From contig NW_025931632.1 of NCBI RefSeq assembly GCF_000764305.2, positions 1-64,000 on the forward strand: a stretch of DNA of 64,000 nt, written 5' to 3'. This DNA is from Hyalella azteca. Taxonomy: Eukaryota > Arthropoda > Malacostraca > Amphipoda > Hyalellidae. The translations under genes were made by a program, and so were the position numbers. The notes under the pieces were generated by a model. That model did not search any database and was not told the DNA's origin. It was given only the letters and a program-made list of their open reading frames with translations. Shown here one piece after another: positions 1-11,925 of the stretch. The stretch's first letter is position 1; every line of letters begins with the position of its first letter.

Positions 1-473
1 CATGTGAAGGATGCTTAAAAATTAAAAAAGTATCATCAACGTATCGGTTATAAAAAATTGGCTTAAAATCCAGAGGACAGTGCCTTTTACTCTACTAATT
101 GATTGTATTTATGTTTCTAGATCTGAACTTCTTCTGAACTGAATTTTGTGAACTGACGATGGAGCTGGACTCCGAAACGTTTTCAATATCGATATGGTGA
201 ATTTTCTTGGCCTTTTCTTTGCTTTTAAATTCCTTGTTTTGATTTTATTCAACAAAATAGAAAAATTAACCCACGCAAATGTATTGGGTACATGTTGAAA
301 AATGAACAAAAATAACATTTTTAAAAGTACTAAAAATTCTCTTTTCACTTTAGACGTTCCACTAATCTCATATCGCTATCTACTTGGCCAATCAGATCGG
401 TTTGCCATTGTTTACAAGATTTTGTGTTCCGGTGAAGATATTATTTATCTCCATTTTTAAAAATTAATTTAAA
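1..473. other. AT-rich lead-in, no gene seen
   Basis: No credible open frame or RNA gene. The last part directly precedes the transposase-like start codon at 474 and may be the 5' untranslated part of that old Tc1-type element, but I could not identify its terminal inverted repeat. Confidence 0.5.
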
Positions 474-870
474 ATGACTAAAACTCGAGAGCTGGCGACA
501 GATTTGCGTCCAAAGATCATCGATTGTCACAAGAGTGGGAAGGGGTATCGAATAATATTCAAGGAGCTTGATCTATCATTAAGTACAGTTGGAAATATCA
601 TCAGGAACAACATGCTGTTTCTAACCTTCAAAGACCGGGTTGTCTAAGGAAACTAACAGACGGTAGTGCAAGGGGGATAAGCTGAAAGGTACAGAATAAC
701 CCGTTTGTTACTCGTGGTGAAATTAAATGTGACCTAGAGGAAGCTGGAATTGATGTAGAAAATTGCACAATCAGCAGAGCTCTTTGCTGGCTAGGAGCAT
801 GTTAAACGTGTCGTACCGTTCATATGATGCAGATGCCTTCCTTGACGCTCATAAATCTGCTTGCATGAAC
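474..870 (+). pseudogene. Broken Tc1/mariner-type transposase, N-terminal fragment
   Basis: Reading from the ATG at 474 gives about 57 residues, MTKTRELATDLRPKIIDCHK onward, which match the N-terminal helix-turn-helix of Tc1-family transposases (start, K-I-D-HK-G-GY, STVG-IIR pattern). A frame change near 611 continues the homology: a GRPRKL-like stretch reading RPGCLRKLTDG, then NPFVTRGEIK and a TISRALCW match to the second DNA-binding helix. That frame has a TGA at 683-685 and ends at TAA 803-805. A third frame (about 805-870) contains an LDAHKSACMNW stretch resembling the family's KKHKKAR segment. No DDE catalytic domain was found downstream. In life the enzyme would cut and paste the element at TA sites; this copy is dead. 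Family assignment is from remembered pattern, not a search. Confidence 0.8.
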
Positions 871-2083
871 TGGCATAATCTTCGTCAATATACTCTTTTT
901 CTTGGGGGTAGAGGGACAGCTTCCTTACCTCCTTACCCTCTTGGCTGGTTGGTGTTAAAGGGCTAGCACGTTAAAAATACACCTTTCCATTGATAGTTCG
1001 TGTGCGAGAACACTGGCGACAACATGCGTTTCTCTCAATAGAAATCGAAAAATCTGTGCCTATCATCATCACGAATCAATAAAGGTCTCCAGTTGAAAAG
1101 ATGTTTGTAAGTTTTATAACAGTCGTTACTTATGATGGATATAACAAGATTTGAATCTCATAAGTCAGAGGTCTCTAAAATAGAAGTTGAAAATTCCTTT
1201 ATTTGTTATAGTTACCCTTAAAAATAATTGCGATGAAGAACAGCTCATGTGTATACATTACATCAATGCTATATCAATGTTATTTGCTTGTCTGATGACA
1301 ACAAAATCTCCGGAAGGTTCTACAAGCATCGGTATCAGGCGAGAATTTCGTCAACAATACAACACCAACAGTGAATTGTACAAGCGATGAAGATGATTTG
1401 AGTAATTTAGTGATAGAAAAGTCTGAGGAGCCGCGCGTACAAACGCTGTCGTTATGACAGCGACAGCCTGTATCGCTGTCGTTATGAGTAAACTTTTGTT
1501 CTCTGTCAAGTCTGAATTACTGTCTCTGTATTTTGATAGATCATAATTACCAGTAAAAGTTAAAATTTCGTCGCCTTTCTGTAACCTTCACTTAACGTAC
1601 CTATAATATGGACACAAGAAGACAAGAAGAAAACTAATAATCTAGTGTGAATATGTCTATCGGTCAGAAATTTGTACTCTATAAATTGAATATCATCGAA
1701 ATAATTTAGGTATTGAATGTGATGTATTTATCTAATGGAGATAAAATATAACTGTTTGAAAACAGTCTATTTGGCTTAAATTCTCATATTACAGTGCGAG
1801 ACACCAACACATCGGAGGCTAAGGGGATAGAGTAGGGGTGTCAGACATGAGGGTGAGGGCCTAGCTACCTCGCACTCGTTGTTCCATAGTGTCTCTCCCC
1901 AAGTTGTGTTATATTAATATAATTAGGTCATTTTATTCGTAAAAATTTAAGTAATATTTGTTGTATATTTAAGAAATTGTGTATCCAAGCCTACACTACT
2001 TATGTGCGCAAAATTTTTTATAATAATTACGTCCCTGAACCGGATGAGTAAAATAAATAAAATGGAGAAGGGAAAATGTTGGA
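871..2083. other. Unassigned intergenic sequence
   Basis: Beyond the end of recognisable transposase homology I see no gene. The segment holds a short mixed direct/inverted repeat at 1444-1487 and a purine-rich stretch near 1810-1870. It may include the eroded 3' half of the Tc1 element, but no DDE motif or matching inverted repeat is visible. Confidence 0.4.
1444..1487. repeat. Paired direct repeat with central inverted copy
   Basis: CGCTGTCGTTATGA occurs at 1444-1457 and again at 1474-1487. Between them CGACAGC (1461-1467) is the reverse complement of GCTGTCG in both flanking copies, so the centre could pair with either side. No function is inferred. Confidence 0.6.
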
Positions 2084-2340
2084 ATTGACAGCACAGCATA
2101 ATGAATTATGTTTATTTCTTTGAAGTTACGCTAGAAATAGTAGAGAGTTTACTGGTGGTAGTCAAAGTTCATTGATTGCATGGGCGCCAGTGCAAGGGTT
2201 TAGTGTGGTGCAGTGCGACACAAGCCTAAGCTGGCACAACATTCAGTGGCGCAACGCCGGCCAGACGTAAGATAGTCAACCCTCACGAGTCACGGCAGCA
2301 AACCCGGGTAAGCTCGCGCTGGAGTTCAGGCGGTTCTAGA
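2084..2340. other. GC-richer island without a convincing frame
   Basis: From about 2180 to 2335 base composition rises sharply, with several CpG and GCC/GCG runs in otherwise AT-rich DNA. One plus-strand frame is open for about 48 codons up to a TAA near 2270, without ATG or splice-like borders. It could be a relic exon, a promoter-type island or a transposon fragment; I cannot choose. Confidence 0.3.
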
Positions 2341-3271
2341 ATGCAAAAACATCACAGTTTAGTATAAAGTTTTCCATTTGCTACCACATGAACAATTATT
2401 TTAATGCACATCTTTGAATTAAATTAGCTAGAGTATAGCATATTACATTCGATACTTTCAGGATTCTATGTAATCATTGGAGTTTTCCATTCGATGTGAA
2501 AATTTTCCATGAGAGAAATTCATTAAATACGAAATTAAATTATTATTACCATTACCAATTATTATTACCATGATTGTAAAAAAGCTGATTTCTATGATAA
2601 TAAATGTATAATAAATGTATTATAAATAAAAATAAAAAAACCGTCAAGAAATGTATTTAAATTCAAATCATTCTACTTCTGTAGAAATTTTTTCATGGTT
2701 AAAAGGAGCCCTCAACAATACTTTGCACATCGCTTAATAATTTACAATATTCATGTCAGACTCAGCCCACTGAATTACTGTCATACTGAATTACTGATTT
2801 AAATAATTATTACTGTGATTTACCACATTTGTCATTTACTACATTTACTACAACTTGAAGTCGTACAGGAAGTCGTGAACAATATTGAGCCTTGCATAAA
2901 TCATTCATAACAAACTTTGCATAAATCAACTTTATAAATAAATCATCAACTTTGCATAAATCATTCATAACAAAGAATGAATGGTTGTAAAAATATGTGA
3001 AGCGATCTAAATGGTGATATTGTTTATGAATTCATTGGAACATATTCAAATAAAGTTGAAAATTCCATTATAAATTATTTAGCACTGATATGTTACATTC
3101 TCCATTAATGAATAGAGAACGAAAACTACCACGAAAACAGGAATGAAAACATATCACGACGAAAGAATGTTAAACAATTTTGCACACTTAGTTAAAGAAT
3201 TTTTTTGCCTTCCCAGCGAGGGCATGCGTGAGTGCGTGTGTACATTTAAATGCGTTAGAGGGGGTTTCTAT
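2341..3271. other. AT-rich intergenic sequence with short duplications
   Basis: No gene is visible. Around 2890-2980 the phrase TTTGCATAAATCATTCATAA recurs at close spacing, indicating a small local duplication. Confidence 0.5.
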
Positions 3272-3336
3272 TTCTATTATTATAATAAATTATAATTCTA
3301 TTATTATAATAAATTATAATTCTATTATTATAATAA
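3272..3336. repeat. 24 bp AT-rich tandem repeat, about 2.7 copies
   Basis: The unit begins TTCTATTATTATAATAAA and repeats at 3272, 3296 and 3320, nearly exactly. It is a simple AT-rich minisatellite. Confidence 0.85.
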
Positions 3337-3795
3337 AAAATTAGGCTTATTTTCTCGACGTGGTACCGATGCTAAATTGGAAACTTACTTGTGCCCAGAA
3401 TCCTTGAATTAAAATAAGCTGCACCAGACCTTTCACTGCCCTCCATTCCGGTATTTATATTTCGATTACGACCAGTACATGCTAGCGGTTGCCCGCTACA
3501 CTGACATTCCAATTATATATAATAACTCGGCGGTTCAAGAGGGACGTCCCTATTCCTTACCCTCTTCCTCCAGGCCCCTCCCCAAGTGCTTGAGAGGGGA
3601 GTGATTTTAAAAGTCCGAGACGTTTGAATAACAGTCTTCCGTTGTTAGTTCATTAGTTGCGACACTGGTTGCTCGGAGGGGAAAACAGATACCCTTATAC
3701 CCTTACCTATCGAATTTCTATGTAGGCTGAGGTGATGATAACATCAGCAAACTGTCTGAACATCTCTCCATATTTTACCGTATTTTATGATTTGA
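3337..3795. other. Unassigned intergenic sequence
   Basis: A pyrimidine-rich stretch lies near 3545-3590. No supported gene, RNA or repeat is seen. Confidence 0.4.
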
Positions 3796-3869
3796 ACTGA
3801 TGACTGATGCATACTGATGACTGATGCATACTGATGACCGATGCATACTGATGACTGATGCATACTGAT
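3796..3869. repeat. 17 bp tandem repeat, about 4 copies
   Basis: The unit ACTGATGACTGATGCAT repeats about four times with one T-to-C variant. The minus-strand open frame over it is created by the repeat and is not taken as coding. Confidence 0.85.
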
Positions 3870-5517
3870 TATGAAATATGAAATAAGAGTCTTGCGTTAG
3901 GGTAATAACGGAGACATAATCGTAAGTTTGTTTTAAAATATGAAGGAAATAAATTCGAAAACAACACAATTCATTTTAAAAAGTTTTCGTTTGCTATCAT
4001 TGTAACAACTATTTTAATGCAATTCATTGAAATAAATTAACTATAGTGTAGCAGAAGACGCTATGCAATCCATATGACGCTATTCATCTTGTGCAATGTA
4101 GCACAAGACGCTATGCAAATTTTATACGCACAACGCGCTATTGGAGCATTCATGTTGATGTGAAAATTTTCATTGTCATAAATTCCTTACATAGGGTTTG
4201 GGAATTTGCTTTACTTGCATACCATTTAATTCATGTAAAAATTTTTAAAATTGACAGAAGTAGCCTATATCAGTAATAAAGCAATATTTGAAGGTTGTTT
4301 TTGCACAGCTTTTGGCAGAATTTTTACAGCACAGCGCGTCAATGTGGTAAGACGATGCCACTTGTATTGTGTACAGTACACAAAAGTGCCATACTTGAGA
4401 GCATGAGCATCTCATGCAACCTGTGTTGGGGCGACGATCACCGACTGAGAGACGAAGAAAACAAAAGGCAATTGATGAATGTGGAGGCGAGGAGGGAGTT
4501 GAGGTGAGTCCCCAGTGGGTTGAAAGAAGGGATAAATTCCTCAATACTCCTGTTTTATTTCCCCTTGGCTGAAATTGGCTGAATATATCGCATTTATTAT
4601 TACAGGGATGAGACAATATTTGCACTGGATTTATCCGTGTGTTTGTTAACCTGTTGACATGGTATGATTGTGTGAACCTATTTGAGGGTATGAGGGTACC
4701 TTCACCCTCACCCCCACGTCGGCTGTGAGGCTGACTCCAGTGAACGTTGTTTATAACTGTAGCGGGTAGGGGAGGGGATCAGGGTGAGCGTGGAGGGGAG
4801 AGGAGGCGTTCGATTATTCTAGCCTTTTATTTCTTCACCAGTTCCCAGATGTTCATTGTTTTTGAACTGTGACGAAGTATTCCAAACATAAAAAAATATA
4901 TATATAATATTAATGAACAGACTACATCATTACTAGGAATGACATATAACAGAGGTTTCAGGAAAGACAATGAGACTGTAATGTGAAATAAAAGCTGTTG
5001 TAAAATTAAAAGTGTAGAATAAGTCTGTCTTCAAATTTTTTTACTTAGCTTTGGGGCGTTGAATAATACACTAGTTGACAAACCACGCAGCTCTGTCCCG
5101 TATATGTTACGCCCACTCGATACATGACCCAATTATTTAAGCAATTAATTCATTCACCAATTCCTCTCTACATTCATCCTTTTCCTCCAACTCCCTCAAT
5201 CATTCAGTCCCCCGTTGTTCGCTGCCCCACCTTCCTACTCTTCCCCATGCACCTCCTCTTGAAACCACAGAGTCCCTTTCCACAGCATTCCTTTATTCGC
5301 GTCGACAGCAGAGGAAACTCTCAGTAAACTTCCAAAGTAACCAGTAATAATTTTTTTGAAAATCATTCAATAAGTGAACAGATTAATATCACGAATGTAA
5401 TTAAAATAATTTTATCGACATAAACTATAGTTTCCTGGCTGTCTTCAATGTGCGTAAATAGTTTTGAGCCGGCTATTATTTACGTAAGAAACTAAATAAT
5501 CGTAGTTGCAAATAATC
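3870..5517. other. Intergenic, no supported gene
   Basis: Short open frames on both strands around 4245-4625 overlap and have no recognisable content. AAGACGCTATGCAA occurs twice, near 4054 and 4104. The region 4670-4810 is rich in GGGTG/GAGGG. Confidence 0.4.
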
Positions 5518-5679
5518 ATGAATAGTCTAAATGATCAGAATAGACCAGTGGATACTGTTCGCAGTGCACTGAATTTCTCCCATCGGCAGCAAACGGTTTA
5601 TGTACTAGTGAAAAATAAGCCGCTGTCTGCAGTGAAGATGAGAAATTTTGCGGTAGCTGAGGAACTCGAGAGATTTTAA
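5518..5679 (+). other. Small open frame, 53 codons, unassigned
   Basis: It opens with ATG at 5518 and stops with TAA at 5677. The peptide starts MNSLNDQNRPVDTV and ends RNFAVAEELERF, with mixed composition and no low-complexity bias, unlike most short frames nearby. I do not recognise it. It lies 240 bp upstream of another codon-like frame (5918-6076), so the two could be exons or parts of one eroded retrocopy. Chance remains the simplest alternative. Confidence 0.2.
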
Positions 5680-5917
5680 AAAGTAATGAAAATGTATGCT
5701 TCGACGTGTTGACATGAAGTTATGGTATTTATGCTCTAGCATTCGTAGTAAATCGTTCGTAGTAAATCTTCGCAGTAAATCGTTCGGTAATTACAAGTTT
5801 TATTTTTAAAAGTTCTACACAATAATGGACGCAAAATGAATAAGAAGTTTTTATCAGTACAAATGGAGACAGTGTGGACAGTATGCGGGGAGAGTGGAGG
5901 AGAATGCGCAGCCATAG

Positions 5918-6076
5918 ACGACGGATGGCCAACTTTGGACTGAGGCAGAAACTCGAGCGAGCGGATTTTACAAGCAGCTGCCGCCCGGGCTCGATGCTGA
6001 GTTCCGCGACGCCTACCCCAGACTCTTAAGGGCTGTTGACTTTACGCTCGCATCGTCGTCGGAAGTCTCCTTCTGA
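5918..6076 (+). other. Candidate terminal exon or eroded coding relic
   Basis: An open frame of 52 codons begins just after an in-frame TAG whose AG could act as a splice acceptor, although the preceding bases are purine-rich and poor for that. It ends at TGA 6074-6076. Base composition is much richer in GC than the surroundings and third positions favour G/C. The peptide includes FYKQLPPGLDAEFRDAYPRL and ends ASSSEVSF. A canonical AATAAA lies 38 bp after the stop (6115-6120), as expected for a 3' end. An adjacent frame (about 5850-5940) is also open, so a frameshifted retrocopy is an equal possibility. I do not recognise the protein. Confidence 0.3.
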
Positions 6077-6114
6077 TCGATATCTTATTTGTACATACAG
6101 ATTGCTGCTGCTGC

Positions 6115-6120
6115 AATAAA
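6115..6120 (+). promoter_or_regulatory. AATAAA polyadenylation-type signal
   Basis: The hexamer follows the stop codon at 6076 by 38 bp. In AT-rich DNA the hexamer is common by chance; the spacing is what makes this one worth listing. Confidence 0.3.
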
Positions 6121-6529
6121 GTATTATGTGGGAGTGCGTGATATATCTCCTATGATGTGCCAAATCTGTTGTCGAGAAACCAAATGAAGCACTACAGCCT
6201 CATTAATCCTCGTATCCACTTACCGAACCAACTTCAGGTCATATATATAAACATTAAGTGAGGGTGAGAAGGAAAACGCACCCACTGACAATTACGGCGT
6301 GGCTGCGCGTTGATATAATAGAAGAGATGCTTTAATAAATTTTAATTGGAAGGTAAGAAGAAATAAAGCAGGACTCAAATTTCGTAGTGAGTTGCATGTT
6401 CGAGACCCATAACAAGCTGTGCAAATTCTGCGATGTTAAGAATCGGTGACAGGCCTAACGGTCTAGTCAATGTTGACATCGCTATACTATACGAACGCAA
6501 AACGATGTATTCAAGATATAGTTCGAAGG
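6121..6529. other. Unassigned intergenic sequence
   Basis: No gene or repeat supported. Confidence 0.4.
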
Positions 6530-8820
6530 CCGCTTATGTCAGCCGCACGTATGTGGCGCTGTTGCTGCCTGGTCGTCTGCGGCTACACCACCTTATTTAT
6601 AACTTGTTCAGGATGAACAACACGACCCTTGCTCGTTAGAACAAACGTATGGTTGCAAGTCTTCGATACTTCGACGAAGCAATCGGTTATGTCATTACGA
6701 AGATAATAATTGTAAACACTGACTTGCAGCCTAGGGTGGTTACGTACCATTCTAGCAATGGTCTTCAAGTTTATACTGACCAGAAGTAATTCACACAACA
6801 CAAATAATCAAAACTTGGTAGATGGTGCAGAAATTGAATAACACGAAATTACGCAATAAACAGGATACCGGATGCTATACTGAATACGGTGGTTGAAAAT
6901 ATTTTGCATAGGTATGAAAATTTACGTAACATTATTAAAAGGAATTCAACAGTATAACTACATCAAAGAATTAGCTAAAAGTCCTTTGTCTCACGCCAAC
7001 CACAGCAGCCAGCGTCAAGACTAAGAAATTCAGGTGTCGCAATAAGGAAATTATCAACTACAAACAAAAGCTACGCGATATGCGCGTAAAAGCTGCGGCT
7101 ACATTAGTGTTCGTTAATAAATTTGTGAAACCCTCTTTAAAGCAATACTTTATATATTACCCATTTCTTATCGAGTATTTTAGCAGCGAAAGCCGGCGTT
7201 TTGATCATCTAGGGCGAACATTTGAACACATAATGGCAATGGACTGGTACAGTACGCATGCACGGTATTCAAGGTCCTTTGCCGACTGCAGAGTTGTCTA
7301 GGAACTGCTTCTCTCTTATAAAACATCTAAGTAAAGTTGAGACAAACCATATATTCATATGAAGCAGGTTATTTTATAGGTTTATAAGACACAACATAGC
7401 AGGTTTATAAGACACAACATAAATTCATATAAAGTAAATGGTTCAATTGGAGACAAAGCAATTTGCAGGGCTATGATAACGGCCTGAGTAAACGTGAGTG
7501 CAATGTTCTATGTTAACACGTTGAGTGCGGCTATGTCGTGTTCAGGAAGTAACGCATACCGGCGGTACACCCACCAGTACCGCACTCAACTCGTTGAAGG
7601 AGCAACCTCATGTTAAGACTCGTACGAGTCACAAAATTTATTTAATTCACAGAATTGAACGTTAATGACCTTGATTCAGTAATTAAAACGAGGTAGTCCG
7701 ACTTAATTTGATTGATATATTACCTTAATATTCTATAAAAATCAATTGATTACGTGAGCCTTTCTTGCAGTGACTACTGCTAACAGGAACTGTATTTATA
7801 AAATTATTTCCGTATGTGACGTTCATTATCTTCAGTAATGTCTATCATTGTTGTCAATGAATGTGCTTAATGTTATAATACTTTATCTAGCGGTAACTAA
7901 AACTTTTTTTCGGCATGTCCCTCAAAGGTATCAAAATTCATTTTTATATATCACTGTGCTAAATAAATCTCGTTAATAACAGGCAATAATGAGCAAATTG
8001 TAAACGTCACTTAGCTAATGACTAATTTCCCGCGATTGTTAAGTTTTACAAAATTATATAGTGACCGCATCGCTCCACTCTTAATTTACTCTAGTTATCC
8101 ATTGCAAGCTGCAGCAACTTTAATGGGCTGGGTCTTTTCACTGTAATTCATAAATATTGAGGGGAGGGAGACAAACCTATTTTCAGCGGAGCTGATGACG
8201 GAATAGATTAAATTATGTACCACGTATTACAGTACAGGATTATTTTATATTTTGCTGATTTATTTTATATGCAGAGATGGGCAGTAGCGCACTGCATGTA
8301 GCGGCCGCTACTAGCGGCCGCTGCATTTTCAGTAGCGGTAGCGGCGCTACATTCAAGCAATTGCAGTGGTAGCGGTAGCGCCCGCTACATATTTAAGTAG
8401 CGATACGAGGTTTTGCCGCTGCAGCGCTACTGCTACATTTTTAGATAAAGCCTTTAGATTTTACTTAATAGTATTAAATATTATTTAAAAACCAGCATGC
8501 TACATACATAATATAAATTGAATAAAACTGTACGAAAGATTTCGGTGTAATGTTGTCAACCTCAGCCTGTTACTAGTGAGTAGTGTCAACATGTTAGTTG
8601 TTAGCCAGAGGTGGGCAGTAGCGCGCTACATGTAGCGGCCGCTACATTTTCAGTAGCGGTAGCGGTAGCGGCGCTACATTTCAGCAATTGTAGAGGTAGC
8701 GGTAGCGCCCGCTACTTTTAGAGCGATTAGCGGTAGCGGAAGCGGCCGCTACATATCAAAGTAGCGCTGCCCAGCTATGTTTAAATGTTGATGTTGATAT
8801 GTTCCATCTCACTCCATAAG
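6530..8820 (+). repeat. Repeat A, copy 1
   Basis: This non-coding stretch is paralogous to 17253-18716 in the same orientation. Shared landmarks include a GC-rich head with GGCGCTGTTG (near 6555 and 17262), TACTTCGACGAAGCAA (near 6670 and 17380), GCGAAAGCCGGCGT (near 7187 and 17501), and ACAAACCTATTTTCAG (near 8171 and 18580). Copy 1 has about 380 bp extra near 6710-7090 and carries the hAT-like insertion at 8272-8779. Frames overlapping it are broken between copies, so it is not a protein gene. It may be a large degenerate mobile element, but I found no terminal repeats or coding domain. Confidence 0.75.
8272..8779 (+). mobile_element. hAT-like non-autonomous element, copy 1
   Basis: The left end reads CAGAGATGGGCAGTAGCGC and the right end reads GCTGCCCAGCTATG, whose complement CATAGCTGGGCAGC matches the left. 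The flanks TTTATATG (8264-8271) and TTTAAATG (8780-8787) agree at 7 of 8 positions, fitting the 8 bp target duplication of the hAT superfamily. Both ends are packed with TAGCGG/CCGCTA subterminal motifs. A third terminus, CAGAGGTGGGCAGTAGCGC, lies inside at 8606, so the last 174 bp would itself look like a complete small MITE. The paralogous A copy near 18660 lacks the element. No transposase is encoded; movement would need one supplied in trans. Confidence 0.8.
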
Positions 8821-9430
8821 CCAAACATGTGCATTAAAATAAATATTTTTCTTAATTAAATAATTTTATCGTAAGCTTCATGCAACAGTGGATCACGAAT
8901 TCCAAGCATTTATTATATATGATTAAAAGGATTACGAATAATTAAAGGAATATTCGTTATGGGGAAAAATTTCCCAGGAGAAGTCAAGTAATTGGGGGAA
9001 AGTGACGTATGAAAATTACTATAATTAATTAGGTAATTGTTAATAGGATACCGTGTTAAATTATGACCAATGCATCATAATTGGTGCTCATGACATTGCG
9101 CTAATCACTCATGAAATCTTGCGTGATGTGGCTTGTTAGCAAGTGGGAAACTTGTTGTCATGTGACCACATAAATGCTGTTGTAGAAGATTGGGCTCATA
9201 AATTGCATGATTTTTGGAGCTCATCGTATTGTTAGGATGAAAGGTTTTATTGAAGACAACATTTTAAGAAACTAAAGGCACACGACCCTACCCGCGTCGG
9301 TGCCTACAGGTGCAATATATATACATATATATATTGAATAATATATTATTATCTACCCATAAACCTAAATACGCCACACAGCTTCTATGTACTCAAATAA
9401 ACGTCACAGTCTCTTCACTTAGTCAAGGCT
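8821..9430. repeat. Tail of repeat A, weakly conserved
   Basis: The part 8960-9240 resembles 15060-15340; both contain ATTGCATGATTTTTGGAGCT and a CTCATGAAA-TTGCGTG phrase. The remainder is unassigned AT-rich sequence. Confidence 0.5.
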
Positions 9431-9592
9431 ACACTCAGAAAAAGTAGTTGGTCATATTGTTCAAATAGTGACAACCTTTCTTCACTTGGCAATGATACGC
9501 TTCTTTACCGGGCACAGCTGTATCAGGATGACCCACACAAGGCTAAAAGTGCATCACTATTTGGACAAAGACTCACTAATTCATCTGAGTGT
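9431..9592. mobile_element. MITE-1, full-length member
   Basis: About 160 bp with terminal inverted repeats ACACTCAGA and TCTGAGTGT. The inverted similarity extends about 45 bp inward with mismatches. Related copies lie at 9736-9862, 36516-36696, 37565-37710 and 61551-61709, all sharing a core like GCCGGGC-TAACTGAGT-AGGATGACCC. No clear target duplication was found, so the superfamily is unassigned. Confidence 0.65.
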
Positions 9593-9735
9593 GGCACCAG
9601 GTGCATGCAAGGTATGCCAATACACTATTTTTGTTTTTTTAATCAATTATTCGCCACTACAAAGTACCTCTCTATTGCCACACTTAAACGCGATCTTTTA
9701 ATCGCCAGTCACTCCGTACAGGGGTGATCTGTACG

Positions 9736-9862
9736 TTCAGAGAAATGAATGGGTCATATTGTCCAACCGTAGCACACTTTCTGCACGTAGCACGGATACG
9801 ACCTTTCGCCGGGCTAAACTGAGTCAAGATGACCCACAAAAGAGCGAAAAGTGTGTCGTAAA
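9736..9862. mobile_element. MITE-1, truncated member
   Basis: It begins ACGTTCAGAGAAATGA and continues through the family core (CGCCGGGCTAAACTGAGTCA), then loses the far terminal repeat. It lies about 145 bp from the full-length member in the same orientation. Confidence 0.6.
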
Positions 9863-10002
9863 ATAATTTATAAGTGGTTTGGATGGAGTAAAATAGTTTT
9901 AATGATTGAGGAAAATGTAATAAAATTGATAGAGTACCGTTAGATTACGGATAATAATTGAGGTCCTGATGGCAAGTTCCAACAGAAAAACTTTACCTCA
10001 AC

Positions 10003-11925
10003 ACACACATTCATAACCATGAACAATGATTACCATGATAATTCATCATTCACTAATGTACTTATTATGGATAATTGACTCATCAGAAAATCTGAATGCG
10101 ACCTTTGACGAAGAGTCTCATCTAACATTAATTAATTAATGATTATTATTTTTCATCAACGGGGGCGGCAACTTCGGGTTGGGTTTGTCCGCCGCTGCCG
10201 ACGTTTAGCGACAACAGCGCCACGTAACTGCGGCTGACATAAGCGACCCCGCATATCTTGCCTTTTGTATTTTTGCGTTGGACTTATACTAAACTAAACT
10301 AGCTCTTGCCGATAGTTAATATTGGGCGCCTCAAAACATCTTGATGTTATGGTATCAAACTGCAGGATATAATGGTGTTTAGTTGATACATTTGAAACGT
10401 TAGTTGCACGAAGTGTCAGACTATTTCAAGAGGCGATAATATATTTTGCTCCCGCCACTCAGATATATAGTAACATTTTTGTAGGGTAATTTTAACAAAG
10501 TGAGTTAAATTTGTTGGACGGTTTGGTGGGCTAAATCGCGAATTTTCTCTTGAAATTAAATAAAAAGATACTGATAACAATGAAAAAACAATAGTAACAA
10601 AATTAAAGCTACTACTAATAATAAAAAAGAACGGTAACAAAAATTAATTATCATTAATTATGAATAGAAACAAATGTGAACGTAAACTATTTTTATTATT
10701 ATTAATTAATTAATTAAACTTGCTTGGTTGTGTGACACGTTGGCCAGGAACAGGCGGGGCGCGTGCACCCAACAACAGCGCTGCATAACATGGAAGTCAG
10801 GACTGCCCATGATGTTTAAGTCCTCACAGACACCATCAAATCTTTTACCGGAAACATGCAGAATAGAGGAATCACATAATAAATATAAATGCGATGCAGA
10901 TCGAAATCATACTGAGCATAAACAATTTAAAATTCCATACACTAGAGCTTGACTTCTCTCATCTTGACTGTCAATGTCTGTGTCTTCTCTGTAATGCCTT
11001 GTTAGATAATTATAATGGACTTGTAGCGGTTCAGTTTAAGATTTAATATTTTGTATAAATTTAATAAAAATATTAGAAAATTTAGAGTTTAGAATTTAGA
11101 ATTAGATTTAATTGTAATATTAGGATTTGTTTTTATCTGAACGTAACCACAGCTGAATACGACAATAGCCAACTTCATTCCAGCTTTAAGTATTTTGATA
11201 CATTGCGCTAGAACCTCTTATTAGAGTAAGTACTTTCGTGTTGCAACAGTCACCCTGTACTAATTACTTTGTTTAATAGCTGATTTATACTGTTTATAAT
11301 ATTTTTTATGTATTTGTATTTATGTAACTTGTAACAATCTGTTATTTATACAGGGTTCTATACTGAGACCAGAAAATGCGTCTTTATTTCCCTATAATCG
11401 AACGTGAGATGCTTTAGACTGTACCTTCCATGTGCCGTTGTAAATTTTGCTAGTGAAACCAAGCCGAATAAATATCGTTTTTTCTTATTATTATGGTCAA
11501 AGAAAGGAAGATTAATTCAAAGTTGTCATCTGCATTACAAGCAAACGAAAAAAATTCTTTCTTTTTTTCCACCGGGCATAGTATATATTAATCTAACATT
11601 TATTGGAGAAACTTATTTTTTTGTAGAAAACTTTCGTGCATGAACTCAAGCATTGTTTTAAACGAATGCACATGGGCCAATACATCTGGCGTCAGCCGTC
11701 AGGGTTCGCCATGAATCTCGGGCTTATACTTCCTATATGCATCATTGTGAGCAAACACCCATTTATATCGAATTCATTATATTCAAGAATTGTTATAATG
11801 CAAAAGATAGTCGATATGCTCCGAGGATAGAAGCATTTGTACCTTGGGTCAGTCACAGACTCACAGTATAGTTTCAGAGATGACTCTTACATACCTCCAC
11901 CGATCCTCGAAGCCATCAGTTATGG
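10003..11925 (+). repeat. Repeat B, left arm of a large inverted repeat
   Basis: This arm matches, in reverse complement, 12258-13829. Shared landmarks are CAGCGCTG next to GTGCACCCAACAAC (near 10760 and 13055), GGCAATAC-ATCTGGCGTCAGCC type sequence (near 11690 and 12510) and CGAAGCCATCAGTTATGG (near 11908 and 12270). A direct copy also occupies about 15770-16930. The arms are diverged by substitutions and indels, and short frames over them are not conserved, so this is non-coding repeat. Confidence 0.75.

Noticed and set aside
4245..4625. 126-codon minus-strand frame overlapping a plus-strand frame
   Set aside because: No recognisable domain, biased composition, no splice or polyA context.
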